Part shown: in pieces, positions 11,041-23,072 of the stretch
Layout of the letters: the number at the start of each line of letters is the position of its first letter
Numbering within the stretch: position 1 is the first letter of the stretch
DNA from: Pisolithus tinctorius
Lineage: Eukaryota; Basidiomycota; Agaricomycetes; Boletales; Pisolithaceae
DNA: 47,886 nucleotides
Assembly: GCA_024663395.1 (NCBI GenBank)
Contig: JANFAH010000159.1
Span: 1 to 47,886 of the forward strand
Direction: 5' to 3'
Notes under the pieces: model-generated
The model's input: the letters and a program-made list of their open reading frames with translations, nothing else
Told to the model about the DNA's origin: nothing
The model's database searches: none
Program-made: the position numbers and the translations under genes

Positions 11041-12964
11041 CGAGCAGTGAGGTTGCAAATTATGGTTACTGGCTTCGCGTGGCACACACTAACATTCCAT
11101 GGATATCTGGACATTACTGATACTCTTTCTTCTATGTGCTCTGTACAGTTACCGTCATTCGTTCCCTAATGGGCTTTTGGATACTTTCGTCAAGCATTAC
11201 AGAGGTAGTGAGCTGACCGTGTCCTCTCAGAGGTCGGTTAAATACCCTCAGCGAATGTGCTTGATCACTGAATCGGTTTCTGTAGCTGTTTTGCTTGTAA
11301 ATACAAGCGGTTCAGATGAAAGCATTCACCAGCACCCTGCCAGACATCAAGTGTCCAAAAGGTTTGCAACTGATATCACATCGCCTAGTACGGTCCCACC
11401 CAGGCCGAAACTTCTGACTGATTGCGATGTATGTTAACATCCGAATGAACCACGATAGGAATAATTATGCATGTCCTTGTGAAGAGTATGTTGATTATGG
11501 GGCACGACACTGCAGCGACGCCAAATCTTCTAGTGGAGAATAACGTTCACATTGCGACGGGCGTCGACATACCTATTACCATTTTCACGGCATTTTGAAT
11601 GTATGGATACTAGTGATTGTACAGATTCAGTTGACGACGGCACCCATACAAGGGGGGGAAGCCAAGGGTAAGATAGCGTGGAGGGGTCTGTTGCAGGCGA
11701 GGTGGAGAACTTGACATGGACTGTCTCCCGAACGAAGGTGACATATGTCTTGTCTCCGCAACCGCCACTCTTACCTATCCACTTACCTGAAGTATGATCG
11801 ACGGGCACCACAGGGATATGAGATACTCACGTATCAACCCCTAGTGGTTCGCAGTTATTGTTGCACCGAGATCCTACAACATTCCGCTTCCCTCCTACAG
11901 GCAAAACGCCGACATCAGTAAACAAATTCACGATTAGATCCGTCAGGAGTTGGAGATTCAGAAAATATGGGGAGAGTTAACGGACTGCCTTGTCCGCAAT
12001 GCACACGATCCCTGGCTAGCGTTGGGACGCGAAACTTGAATAGAATCGAATCACGCAACGACCAGCTTCAACTGTACATTTATTCTCTTCCAGGACGAAC
12101 CTCGCACCTATAAATAGGCCACCGTGAAGCTCATTCTCTCTGCTCTCCCGTACGCTGCCGCCGCATTCCCAAAGAACATTGTAAGGAAGTGCCCTTCATC
12201 CGGGGTATGTAGTCACCACACACTAACTTGGTGATTCAAGTTCGACGCCATGTGAGTACTCCCCTTGACTACATCGTTGGAGCCACGGCCACTGCGTTAT
12301 GGAGCTAGCGCACAGACCAATTCAGAGGAACTGGGTGTCGTACTCGGTATTCCATCTGGCAGACCATCCCTTTTGTGGACTCCGGGTGAAGTCGTACATT
12401 CAATGCTGAACTTCGTCAAGGCAGCGGTGTGAGGAAGAATAAGGGCATAGTCGGACTCTCCTAGCATTAGAGGGTACGTTAACGTCGGAGATTGTCTTCA
12501 ATTTTCAGCAACTGACCACGATTGGTGGTCAGGCCAGCAATGCTCCGTTCTCCGAGGTTGTTAATGGGAGGATATCAGTTGCACAAGAATTTGAGCTGCT
12601 TGTCAACATTAGCCTCTTCTCTGGGACGTCCCTCCAACAACTTGGGACTGCATACCAACTCATGATGGACAATTCGGACTTCCTTGGGTCCGCCTCGCCG
12701 ATTTCGTCAGACAAAGCAGTCGATGACATTGCAAGTGTTTCCCCTTCTCAAGCGCCTGTGGTGTCACCCCAGGGGGTGTAGTATGCGGAGTAAACGCGAC
12801 GAAGGAGGAATCCGGAAGAACAAGCTATGCGTTAACTCCTGACCAAAAAATGACATGGACATTCGTGATCCATACTAATTCCGTGCATGTAGCCAAACCA
12901 AGGCCTGCTGCTGTATTTGCCAATATTGCATCCTCGTTTAGTCGTGTTATAGCACTTGGTTTTT
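11041..12964. other. Gene-poor region with one possible decayed secreted-protein gene
   Basis: Around 12126-12200 (+) a frame reads KLILSALPYAAAAFPKN, which looks like a signal peptide but starts at GTG rather than ATG. Further on, about 12510-12780, a frame reads ISVAQEFELLVNISLF, also protein-like, ending at a TAG near 12779. A plausible chain of short introns (for example about 12207-12240) could join such pieces, but I recognise no family and the 5' start is lost. It is recorded as a likely relic, not as a gene. Confidence 0.25.
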
Positions 12965-13363
12965 TTAGAAGGATGCCTGTGGTATGGACCTCGAGATCAC
13001 TCTGATCAAGCCATGAGATAGCCGAAGTAAATCATTTACTCTAATCAGGACCAGGTTAAATTTTCGGGCGCTCGAACTAGTGTCATCAATCCGCATGACA
13101 GACTGACGGATGGCACTCACTGCCCAGCAAAACACAGGAAGGATGAATACCTTTCTTCTGCTAAATAAGTCAAGGATTCGGCACGCACCATGCGGGTCAT
13201 GCAATAAACCGTCGAAATCATCCGTGGGCTTCTGAATATTGGCGTGGTACCTTTGAAGCTGCGGAAATCGTTGCAAAATGTCAAACTGAAGGTTGTCACC
13301 CAAAATAGGTATTCCGTAGCTGATACCTTGGAGACATATCAAGAGTAAAACGCTCAGCTTCAT
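12965..13363 (-). CDS. Hypothetical small secreted protein (about 132 aa)
   Basis: From the ATG at 13363 the frame begins MKLSVLLLICLQGISYGIP, a good hydrophobic signal-peptide-like start, then runs open to a stop at 12965. The same frame stays open upstream (to 13567), but the internal ATG gives the better N-terminus. The sequence after the leader has no motif I recognise. It has two cysteines in the C-terminal half (GACRIL and VFCWA) and several basic residues near the end. The surrounding DNA is gene-poor and decayed, so this could also be a chance frame. Confidence 0.3.
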   Translation of the reverse strand: MKLSVLLLICLQGISYGIPILGDNLQFDILQRFPQLQRYHANIQKPTDDFDGLLHDPHGACRILDLFSRRKVFILPVFCWAVSAIRQSVMRIDDTSSSARKFNLVLIRVNDLLRLSHGLIRVISRSIPQASF

Positions 13364-13991
13364 TCTCACACCATAAAGCACCGAATTTTGTCGAGATGAC
13401 GGATTCAAGGGTCCCAGGGCTGCAGTTGTACTATTTTTTGCTATGCCCCCTAGCAACCAATTCAGGGATTGGAAAGAACAAGTTAGATTCGCATAGCGTC
13501 GATAAGGACACCGTGCGACGTGCAGAACGTATCTGATGGCGTTAGTTGTGGCTTCCAGAAAACTCATGTACCAGGGAACCCGCGGGCATGATTTTTTTGG
13601 ACAGAAAAAGTTTGTTAATAAACTGTCCCGTCCTCATACAGCCCACGGCAGGAATATGATTTGGTAGCTGGTATCTGTCATGCTTATGGGCACTGAAACT
13701 CACCGTTCTGCTCAATTATATCACTGGAGCGCGCCACTTGATGCACTGCAGCACTGCAGCTTAGGTTGCGGTACTACAAGGATCGATCGACGGAAGCACG
13801 TCGTGTGCTGGTCCCAGGCAGCTCTTTTCAATTTCCTTTTCGAGATGCGCCGGAGGTTTTACATAAAGTTAGTTCTAACCTCTGCGACTGCGAAGTGATC
13901 ATCAGGCCATCAGTGATTGTAGTACAGGTTGCGAACTAGAGCTAACAGCTTACAGGTACCTCCGACTTCCAGTTTTTTTCTGTAAAGGTCT

Positions 13992-14552
13992 TTATCCTTC
14001 AGAACCAAGCGCATGAGGCGTAGCTTCAACGGGCGGGTTACAGATTGAGATCTGGAACGGCTCCACTACAGGGTCAACGTACCCCCGCTTTTCCAACGCA
14101 ATGCAACGCACAGCTGCACGCTCTCCGGGACGACTTTCCAGAAAACCAACTACGCCATTTCCATCAGTCAGACGGAGATCTCCTGTTTTCCCCGCCCACA
14201 ATCTCCCCTTCCCACCTGTACCGAACAAAGTAAAATTTCCTTCAACGATCCTTAGGGATCAACTCTATGCTCCGAACCAACGAGATGACGGCGATAAAGG
14301 CGCTGGAATCGGCGAATCTCGGCCTATCAAGACCGCTGGATCTTTGCTTGGGAAGAATATCAAGTTTGTACAATTCAGCTGCAGCTGCTCGGCCACGAGC
14401 CCCCCACGTTGAAGATGTTTCCTGTGGAAACCACTCACGTAAGCCAACGATAAGTGCTGCTGCGGTTCTGCCACCGGATCAAAGTGTGCCTTACTAGTAG
14501 TATGTTTCAAGCCACGATCGGTTTTCGCGATGGTCTCGAACTTGGAACCCAA
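13992..14552 (-). pseudogene. Unrecognised protein-coding remnant in two frames
   Basis: Two adjacent minus-strand frames look coding: 14552-14265 (LVAEQLQLNCTNLIFF) and 14228-13992 (FGTGGKGRLWAGKTGDLRLTDG, then AAVRCIALEKRGYVDP and FQISICNPP). The second has the glycine-rich, cysteine-bearing look of an extracellular fungal protein. Stops in all frames between them (about 14230-14270) leave no simple intron join. I do not recognise the family. It is either a gene with a missed short intron or a decayed one. Confidence 0.25.
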
Positions 14553-14599
14553 GCTTTGGAGCCTATCAACTGATATCAGTAGTGGATGAAGGCGAATGC

Positions 14600-17500
14600 G
14601 TCTGCTTTTCTACCCTCCAAGAGGAATGCACTCATACATATGCAGAGAAGGCTCCACCCCGCGAATCATGGATGATCAATTTCAAGGCTCACGGGCCGAG
14701 ATATTACACCATCCAGCTGGTTACTCTTTATCACCTGGCTTTTCCCCATCCCGATCCAGCAAGACGTACTATCCATTAGCCTATGAACGGAGTAGAGGCG
14801 GCTGTGAGCTTCGAACTGCGCTTATTGTTGTGGTTCTCATGTCAGGCCGAGCAACACCCACTCGGTGCAGTGTGAGTACTTATCAGTGTGATTTCGATAT
14901 TACTTTGCATAGCGACACCAGTTTTGCCACACCGAAGTCGGAAGAGTTTGAAACGTCATCTAAAACAGGCCTCTTTACCGCAGATACTTGGCACCAACTT
15001 CCTGCGCCAAGCACTCATTTCATTAGCTTCCAGCAAGGATGCGAGACCTGCGACGCAGCGATTCCACGCAATTCCACGCAAATCGAATCTTGAACGTTCT
15101 TACTACCTCCAAGCGTCTCCCGCGATAAATTGGCCTCACGATCCACACTCGAATACGGCGCATCGCTTGCTCGATGAGGGTGGTGCACTAGTCGACACGT
15201 TCCAGGTCGCGCCTATAATTGGCATTAAAGTTCCGATGACGCCCTTCCCGGTTCCGGTACTGAATTCTGCACTCCCTCAGGGTGATTCAATCCCGTACTT
15301 GCCATTCCGCTTCTACCTCAAAGATAGTTTGTGTTCGCCTTCTGTGTCAGAGTGATGGTGGCTCTTTCATCAGCCGTTCTAATACCATTCAGGAACCCGT
15401 TCTCCGCGGATGCAGTAACAAGTTATCAGGGTAGCTGATTAGCCCACCATTTAATGTCACGTTCCGCACCCCAATATGGCCATCTGCATCAACACTGGTT
15501 CAGAACCAATTCCACGCCACTGCTGACCAACGAGCCACGATGCACCGATGAGCTCCAAGCGAGGATAAATGCATACCTGTTCTGTATCCTGGTGAGGTAG
15601 GCGTCTCGTGCTATACACGCGCTTTCTTCAACGCGTCCTGCGCATTGTTGATGGGGTGCACCGACCGAATCGGCTGATTGACGCTCGCGGACACCCGGTT
15701 ACACTTGCATATGGCAAGATTTCATGAAATGGTGGCGATCGACAGCTGGCAGTCACGTGTGAAGGTTTGCGATGGGCCCCTCGGGGCCCTAAACCGCATT
15801 CTGAAACAAAACAGGACTGGAGTCCTGTAAAAGGTAGACGATACGTGATTTCAACTGGGCTGTGTTTGCTATTGCGGGTTCCGTCCCGAATGGGGCTCGG
15901 AGGCGATGGTTTGTGATGGTTTTGATCGGCGAAAACGCGTACCTGGTTCTCTTGACCAACAGCTCGTATTTGTGATAGTCTGTGGCACTGTACAGTTCGG
16001 AATCCGACTTAGGGGATACATGACCACATCGAAGACCACCACGCTTGGAACTTAGACAAATTTAAGCACGGACGGCGTTGCCTTATAGAGAAGGCGTCAC
16101 GTCTTTCTTCGCCATCAGGCCTACCTTCATCCGTTCCAGCGGGGACACGATGGGTGACCGTCCAGAGGGTAGGTTCGATGATACACCCGTGAGTACACGT
16201 GTACACAATCCGTGAGCATTCGCGAGAGAGAATGCTTATATTAGGCCCGGCTTCGCGAATTTACACAGCGTCTTTTGCCCTCGCTTCGATAGAACATCTC
16301 GAGGAGCTCTGTACCGACTGAACGCATATGGTATGCACCTTGAGTCGAACTTCGCGAAGCGGTCGATCATGATCTACCCCCGTATCTCATCCAACGCTTG
16401 TTTCATGTGTGCGCATTTCTGACACTGGCGAATTCAGAAATATTTGAGATTGTCATGTACTCACCTTGTGATTTATGAAACAATCATAATCGCTTGGCTC
16501 AGATGTACGTCGCGCCCCGTGTCGTGGTAAGGTTTATATTCATGCTTCCCCTCGAAACTACCGGCCGATGTTTCGAGTCGAAGGGGGTTATGCAGAGGGA
16601 CACGATCGGGGTACGTATGTTATTGACACTCACTCACCGTTGGTCTCGGACTCGCTCTCGCGTGGCCCTCGCCCGCTAAAGGCAGTGCAACGCAAGAGGA
16701 AGGAGGAAGAAAAAAAAGAGAGAGAAAGTCTCACGAACCTGGTATGCATGGGTATACACGTACGTAGTACGTACATAGCTGTATGACAGATCCCTCCCTA
16801 GTCCTACATCGGATGTTTCCATGAGAATGAACTGAATGATAAGTGTGGGACGGGCTCCCTCGCGGTCGTCGGGAGCCGAGGAAAGAAAAGGCACTCGTCG
16901 AGCCTAGTCCTCGGAACTTGCAAAGCTTTTGAAATCCTGTCGGACGTCGTGAGGCCCAAGAGATGGCACGGGCCACCAAACCAGAGATTCGTTGCCAGGG
17001 TGAAATTGGTTTGTGTGGCCGTGGGGGCGTGTGTAAGGTGTGGAATCCATAACAAACCCACAGTTCGCGTAGCGAGGAGGACGAAACGGACCTACGTATG
17101 AGAGAGGGCTGGAGAGACTGCGGCTAAACGGGCCACACCTCGAACGCAATGATAGTCAAAAAGGGACTTGAGGGGCGTACGTACGGCTGCACGTGGGGAA
17201 CGTGAGTGAAGTCGACGACACTGGCGGGAACGAATTATTCCTGGGCCTGCGTAATATGGGTTAGACCAACGATCTATTAGGTCCTTGAGCATGAGCTGGC
17301 AGGGTCGGTCCCTTCACTAAGTATCGTTTGAGTAATAAAGTCGTTGATGGTGTGATCTGGAATCTGAACGAGATCTCTGAAGGAGGCATCGTTGCTATAT
17401 TAGTGCCTGATGTCGAGATAAGAATTGTATTGGAGAGATTCTGGGACTGGGAAGGGAAGGCGGGGTTACGTCTATCGTCATCGCGACGGTAATGGAACTG

Positions 17501-17860
17501 GACGAACGTGACAATGTGAATTACTACTTTGGGGGTGAAGCCATTTACTATCACGCAGCTGCCCCATCGTCGTGGAGGGTGTTAATATCCTATCAACCTA
17601 CAAGGATCAGAGCAGCGCCGACAGACTTTGACAAAGTGTGACGGGATTGCAAGGAGATTGATCCGCAGCGCCACGCGAGGACTTTTGTGGTGATAAAAGA
17701 ATCGTTCGACAAGAACATCCATACAAAGATAAGAGCCAGGCAGTTTAATTTCGGCGGATGGGATCAGTGATTTTATTTTACATACAGTGTTGTGCTGAGA
17801 TCTCTCTATGCATGCAACAAGACCAAACAGTGACCAAACCAGTGGCTTTCTCTTGACAGT
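14600..17860. other. Gene-poor region
   Basis: Open frames at 14596-15093 and 14888-15355 (+) show some proline-rich protein-like sequence near 15200-15330 (VPMTPFPVPVLNSALP) but no recognisable family. From 15360 to 17860 there are only short shadow frames. A palindromic GTACGTAC-rich stretch lies at about 16750-16790. Nothing else is supported. Confidence 0.35.
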
Positions 17861-18531
17861 TGGTTAGATAACACCCAAAAAGAGATTTGAGGAGTTATCC
17901 TGTTTGTCCCTGTTTGGTTTTCTTCTTCTCAAAGAGGGAATCCAGTGCAGGGGGGTCGAGTGTGTTGCTTCTCCTCCTCGTCTGCTTCTCCTTTTTGTAT
18001 GGTCTTCTGAGAGAGCCCCCTCCTTTCTCTCTTTCCCTCCCCCCATTCCCCCCTTCCCCCCGACCTTACCTCGCCGCTAACAAGGATACCGCTTGAGTAT
18101 GTTTTTTTTAAATAGAAATCCATCGTCCTCCTCGTCAAGCTTATCGTCTTATGGCCCACAGATCTCGCGACCCTTGCCGGCTTCTCACTACCCGCCCTTC
18201 CCACAAATCCTCATCATCCAAAGAGTACGCTTGAGCCTAGCTCGCTGCTTTTTCATCCCTATACCGAACCAACTCCCTTCGTACTACACCTCGCGCCAAA
18301 GGGCCTCCGCTGAACTACCGTTCGCGTACCTTTGTGTCTTCGCTCCACCATTCAGTGCATCGACTCTATCCGCGTACAAAACCATCCTTTGTAACCATCT
18401 TTCTAATCCATCTCCACTCGACCCCGGTTTTTCTTCCGCAGCTCTCCCGGGATTCATCTCATTCTCACCCGTATATTACTTGCCGTGTACAACTCAACTC
18501 TCCTTGACCTGTTGCTATCAGTCCTCCAGCA
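17860..18531 (+). promoter_or_regulatory. Pyrimidine-rich 5' flank/leader of the bHLH gene
   Basis: The plus strand here is strongly C/T-rich (for example 18015-18060, long CT and CCCC runs). Such tracts usually lie around transcription starts and leaders of well-expressed basidiomycete genes. It directly precedes the bHLH ATG at 18532. A short frame at 18093-18569 overlaps the start in another frame and is not called. The exact transcription start cannot be read. Confidence 0.4.
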
Positions 18532-20080
18532 ATGGCTCTGACACTCACCGCCTCTCCCTCCTCGGATGACAGGTCCTCTCCCGCTTCCGATGATGGATCT
18601 GCTCCACCTCACACGCCGAACTCACCTAATAATACGCAGACGCTCTATTCGGGGCTTCAAAATCTTTCTAACATTACCACCAGTATCGATACAAGTAACA
18701 CTAACCGAAATAGTGAGACGGCGTTGACGGCCGCACAGCCTCAAGCAACTGCTCCACCCAAGAAGAAGCCAAGCCGCAGAGCCAACACAGCCGAACGTCG
18801 GGCAACCCACAACGCCGTGGAAAGAGCGCGAAGGGAAACACTTAACAGCCGTTTTTTGGTATATTCGTCTTGTCGTATTGTTCCTTTGCCACTTTTCACA
18901 TGTGCAATAATAGGACCTTGCTGCTCTCCTTCCGAACCTTACTCAAATCCGACGGCCTTCCAAATCAGCCATCGTTAACTCGTCCATTGCTCACGTACAC
19001 GCTGCGCGCCGTCACCGCCTCCTTGCGTCCCGCGAACTCCGGATTTTGAAGTCGGAGTCTGACGCTCTGCGCAGAGAGCTTAATGAATGGCGGGATCGTG
19101 CAGGACTTCCCCGTGTCGAAGAACCTATCCGCAGCGAAGGTTTTGGAATAGTTTTAAGCGGCGAAATCGAGATCATCCCACTGAGCGGGCCCGGTGCTCC
19201 AGGTAGTGGAATCGACGAAGATGACAGTCCCTTCGACGGACTCGACGAAGCCGACGAAGACTTGGGAGCTCAACCTACCGCGCCAATGGACGACATCGAT
19301 GACGTTATGTCGGGGAATGCCGCAGCGATTATCAAGAGCGCTGCAGCCGTCGGAGCCAATCCCGGTTTTGCAAATGTAGGTGGCAATGTCTCCGATGGGG
19401 CAATGTTGCAGTCGCATGTGATGTCCCGTGGCAGTGGACCGGGCCCGATCATTGCCCAGATGCCTCCGCCGGCGTCGTTTGAGAACCCGGTTATGCCGGC
19501 ACCCTACGAGCCGCAAGCATTTGGAGGCCAATTTTTCGCCGGCCAGCATCACCTGCAGCAATCCCTGGATAACGACAAGGTCCCTGCATGGACTACTACG
19601 TTTGCAAACACTACTACAGCATTCCATCAGCAAATGCAACAGCACCCGATGATCAGTCATCTTGTCCATGCGCCGTCGTCTGCTGCCGACCACGCGCAAA
19701 TTTTCGAGAACTCGAAGAGACAGCATCAGCAGCTCTTAGCCATGCGTCAGCACCAACGATCTCAGCGGCAGCTTTCTTTCCCTGCTGTGGATGCTGACGA
19801 CACCACTTCGGTCGTATCGAGCCGAAGCGGGAGTGAGCGGGATATGGGAGATATGAGAGCTAGGAGTGCAAGTACCTCGACGGGGTACGGCTCCCCACCC
19901 GGTCACGGCTCCTCTTCCTCGCCGGTGTTGTATGACTCAAGCGGGAATTACGAGTCGCCGGTGCGGTATGACAGGATGGGGATGGTTCCTCAGGGTATGG
20001 GCATGGGTCTAGGCGTGGCGATGGGTATGGGAATGATGAAACAGGGGATGGTTGGGGGATACGCTGGGAGTATGATGTGA
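18532..20080 (+). CDS. bHLH transcription factor (two exons, 497 aa)
   Basis: Nuclear DNA-binding regulator with a basic helix-loop-helix domain. Exon 1 is 18532-18858; the intron is 18859-18913 (GTATAT...AATAG, 55 bp); exon 2 is 18914-20080 (TGA). Both exons are in phase 0 and join within helix 1: NSRFL|DLAALLPNL. The first 80 residues are Ser/Thr/Pro-rich and disordered. The basic region (about 88-105) reads ERRATHNAVERARRE, with His, Glu and Arg spaced as in E-box (CANNTG) binders. Helix 2 is KSAIVNSSIAHVHAARRHR, continued by a leucine-containing helix (LRILKSESDALRRELNEW) that could act as a zipper. After it comes a glycine- and acid-rich region (SGPGAPGSGIDEDDSPF), a Gln/His-rich middle and a Met/Gly-rich tail. 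From 19133 onward it is duplicated downstream (25979-26914) as a pseudogene. Target genes are unknown. Confidence 0.9.
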
Positions 20081-21480
20081 AGTGGGAGGATTGTTTGATT
20101 TTTTTGGTGTTTTTTGGTTCGCTCTGGAGTGCTTGGACAACGTGGACGGGTATCGTGCTTCCCCTTACTCGACTTGCCCAGTTGCGCCTTTCTCCATATA
20201 CTGCCCTTTCACACTCGTTTGTTTTTTTCCTCGAAGCTGCGGTGTACACTTCACCATTGCCTCTTCCTTCACCTGACTTCAGTTCAGTTCCCCCCCATCC
20301 CCGCTGTATTTCCCGACTTATTTATGCGTTGCCGGATTCATGCTGTGTACCAGCAATGCTCGTCCCCTTCGTCGATAATTAACTAGCCGCTACATACTTA
20401 TTGTCTCGTTCGTTTTCGGCTCTTTCTCGCTCGATTGGTGTGCGTTATGCGATTTGTGTACTACATAAAAGCGATTGTACGCTCGACTTACCACCTACCG
20501 GTACGTATACCCGGAGAGAAGAGAAGAGGAGAGGGGGAGAAAATTTTGGCTTTTGGACCCCGCGCGTTGGATGTATCAATATTTTACTGCATTGAACAAA
20601 ACGTCGGATTCCACAGCGCGTATCATACACCTTCAAGCTCGTGGCGCCAATAACATCGTACTTGGATTGCATTTTACTTGTGGCGTAGATGTTTTTAGAA
20701 ATGCTCGTACTGTAAGCACGGTATCGTTGCGCCTTGGATGCCGACTCGACGTTCCGATTTGAAGTTCTGCAGTGCAACGCTGCATCATCTTCCGTTTGCA
20801 TTCCCATCGGAATGGCAACCAACTTGAAACGACTGAGACGGTAAGACGGATCCAGTAGAATGTACTAACCACAACTCTACCATTGGTCACGCACGCAAAT
20901 ATATCAAATAGTACTTAAATATATATAAGACGCAGTATTCTGTCCGATCGTTTCGACTGTGCGGGGTAAGCTTTTACCCTTTATTACCCCACACTATTCC
21001 CTGCCGACGGAACATGCTAATTGACAGTGAATCAGTATAACCCTGTCTGGGTTGGTTCAACGAATGCTCAGGACATGGACCGTATCAGCACTTCGCGATG
21101 GATTCAACTTGAGATCTAGCGCGGTCTGCAACGGCCAACTCAGTGCAGGATCGGTCGTACACCTCGTCAAGAATCGATGGAACTAACCTGTATAGTTATA
21201 TTACTATTGACTCCACGTGGGCTCGGGTGCTATTCGGTTTGCCTTGTGACCACGGCGAGTGTGGACCGGTATATAAGTGAGAGGAAGTGGAGGTTCCTTG
21301 GACGACCTTGCGAGCTGCGTCAGAGGCGTAGGATATCAAATCATGAAAATGCAACTACGTATTCAAAGCCCTGGCGATGGCGCGGTATGCATTCCGTGTT
21401 CATGTTCTCTGCTTTATTTTCGACCGGTAGAATTCTTTGGTCAGGCAACCCCTCGAACTTAGAGAGTTTGGATAGTAATA
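20081..21480. other. Duplicated 3' flank of the bHLH gene
   Basis: This non-coding flank follows the bHLH stop and matches 26915-28320 in the downstream unit. Many open frames occur here on both strands, but indels between the two copies shift them, so there is no sign of protein constraint. A conserved AT-rich patch with short A/T palindromes lies near 20895-20930. Confidence 0.5.
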
Positions 21481-21494
21481 TGAGATATTGAGAG

Positions 21495-22149
21495 TTAGTA
21501 TTCACCTTGCGGGATCCGCCGGGGAGAATCCGAATCTGCAAATCGCCCAGGAAGTCCACGTACATACTGGATCCTCGTTCCTGAGGAACAAATTTTTCTT
21601 GTCTTCTGCTCCGAAGAAACGCCGCTCGGTGAGTCCCCCTGTTTCCAACTGCGCGAGCTGCACGTATGTATATAGTCGACCAACCTGTGGACACGACATG
21701 TCGTCGTCACCCCGTTCGAAGAGTCTGAACCCTCAGGGGTGCCCTTTGCCATCCAAAAGGTGCATGTTGTAAGAGATCGCGGCGCGCCCTGACCGGGAAA
21801 ATGGCTCCGCGAACGAACCCCCCCCCTCCGGCATCGGTCTAAAACTTCCCCCGGGATCCGATTTAGGCATTTGCGGTAAAATGCGGCATTGTGCAACGGT
21901 ACCTGTAAATAAAGATGAGAAAAAAATGCCCGCAACGGCTACCGAGATCACCGAATCTGTTGGTGGTGTGAGAGAAATATTATAAATCTTTATGCTTTCA
22001 CCGATCAGAACGTGAGAGAGTATGCGGAGGTTGCGCCCCTCAAGCTGGTGGCTGCCCAGGATTGATGAGACGACTAGAAAACGGGTAGAGAGGAGACTGA
22101 GTTGGGAAAGCAGCATGTGTGATTGGTTTAGTAGTGGTGTGAGCCGCAA
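21495..22149 (-). CDS. Possible small single-pass membrane protein, upstream copy
   Basis: A minus-strand frame from 22149 contains a hydrophobic stretch (DSVISVAVAGIFFSSLF) preceded by LIGESIKIYNISLTPPT and followed by a Gly/Pro-rich segment (DPGGSFRPMPEGGG) and SFAEPFSRSGRAAISYNMH. The downstream copy keeps the same order with substitutions. Near 21755-21765 this copy has one base more than the other (CTTTT against CATT), so the frames diverge after YNMH, and either copy may be the broken one. No family was recognised. It could equally be an untranslated region with a chance hydrophobic frame. Confidence 0.22.
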
Positions 22150-22760
22150 CGCGATATTATGTAATACTCACTAACCTACTTACCACCAAGTACTGGAGCG
22201 GACATTACTGTAACGGTAAAGAACACAGTACTGTCCCGATCCGTGTCTCCGCCATCACCCACAGTACGTAGTACTTGGTTACATGGTTACTGGTTCACTA
22301 CCCCACACCCGTATAATTTACGCAAGCCTAAGTAGGTGTGCGGCACATACCCTACCATGTACCTGAGCGTGACTGTCTGGTTTTCCATAACCCATGCTCT
22401 CGGGGGAGGACAGGTGTTTGAGTGGAGAATGCTGACTTTGTACACTGTTGCGGGCAACCGCGAAACGCCAACAAAATGTAGGTCTCTCCATAATAACTTC
22501 AACGGGGGTTGTAATATGCATATGGGTGAAATCGGTCTGAACTATCGTGGTTGAAATGGTGTCAGGATGGGTTCTGATACGATGTTATGTAGCCTGCACG
22601 AAAGTAATCAGTGGTTTACGGCTCGTTGTGCAGATATGGGGGGATTTAGGTTGTATAGTTGAAAATGTTTGTAGACCCAGTCAGCAAGGCATGAGTACAC
22701 CGTAGTGTCCAAATGATCAGACGGCCGGAAGAGCCATATAGTAAACACGACCGGCGCTGA
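22150..22760. other. Duplicated spacer before the OB-fold fragment
   Basis: Sequence similar to 28990-29680 of the downstream unit, with extra indels. No coding sequence is supported. Its end (about 22690-22780) matches the immediate upstream flank of the better OB-fold gene, but about 25 bp around the ATG are missing here. Confidence 0.45.
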
Positions 22761-22782
22761 GGTTGAGTGCTGGCAAGAGTCG

Positions 22783-22962
22783 GTGCACTACCGTGTCTTT
22801 CTCTGTGCCCCCTTTACTTCAGATCTCGCTAGAGATCCGACTTCTTACCTCTGGAAAACGACGGAAAGCACATCGACATCATCCTTCTCGCCCTCCGACG
22901 CCCCGCCCCATGATGCCTCACACCCTCCCTCCCCCCAACGTGGTACCAATGGCCTTCACCTG
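22783..22962 (+). pseudogene. 5' fragment of an OB-fold gene
   Basis: The frame reads HYRVFLCAPFTSDLARDP, SYLWKTTESTSTSSFSPS, clearly the same start as the gene at 29691. The segment just before it lacks the ATG and about 25 bp found in the other copy. Similarity stops near 22960 and is replaced by unrelated sequence leading into the kinase-like pseudogene. It is a truncated duplicate with no possible OB domain. Confidence 0.8.
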
Positions 22963-23072
22963 ATGCAATCACGCGATACGGCGGCCTCACCTACGTGACT
23001 TGACGTCGCCATTCTCATCGAGACCTAACGAAGGTGTTAGTACCAGATTGCCGATGGACACAGACGCCGATG

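Noticed and set aside
12126..12780. Possible secreted oxidoreductase or peroxidase gene
   Set aside because: Signal-like start lacks an ATG and I could not match the later exon to any heme-peroxidase or other family; kept only as a possible relic.
16745..16790. GTACGTAC palindrome-rich patch as a regulatory site
   Set aside because: Short simple-sequence palindromes with no adjacent gene; nothing supports a function.
20445..20822. Minus-strand open frame of 125 codons in the duplicated spacer
   Set aside because: The other copy (27497-27733) breaks the frame by indels, so no protein constraint.
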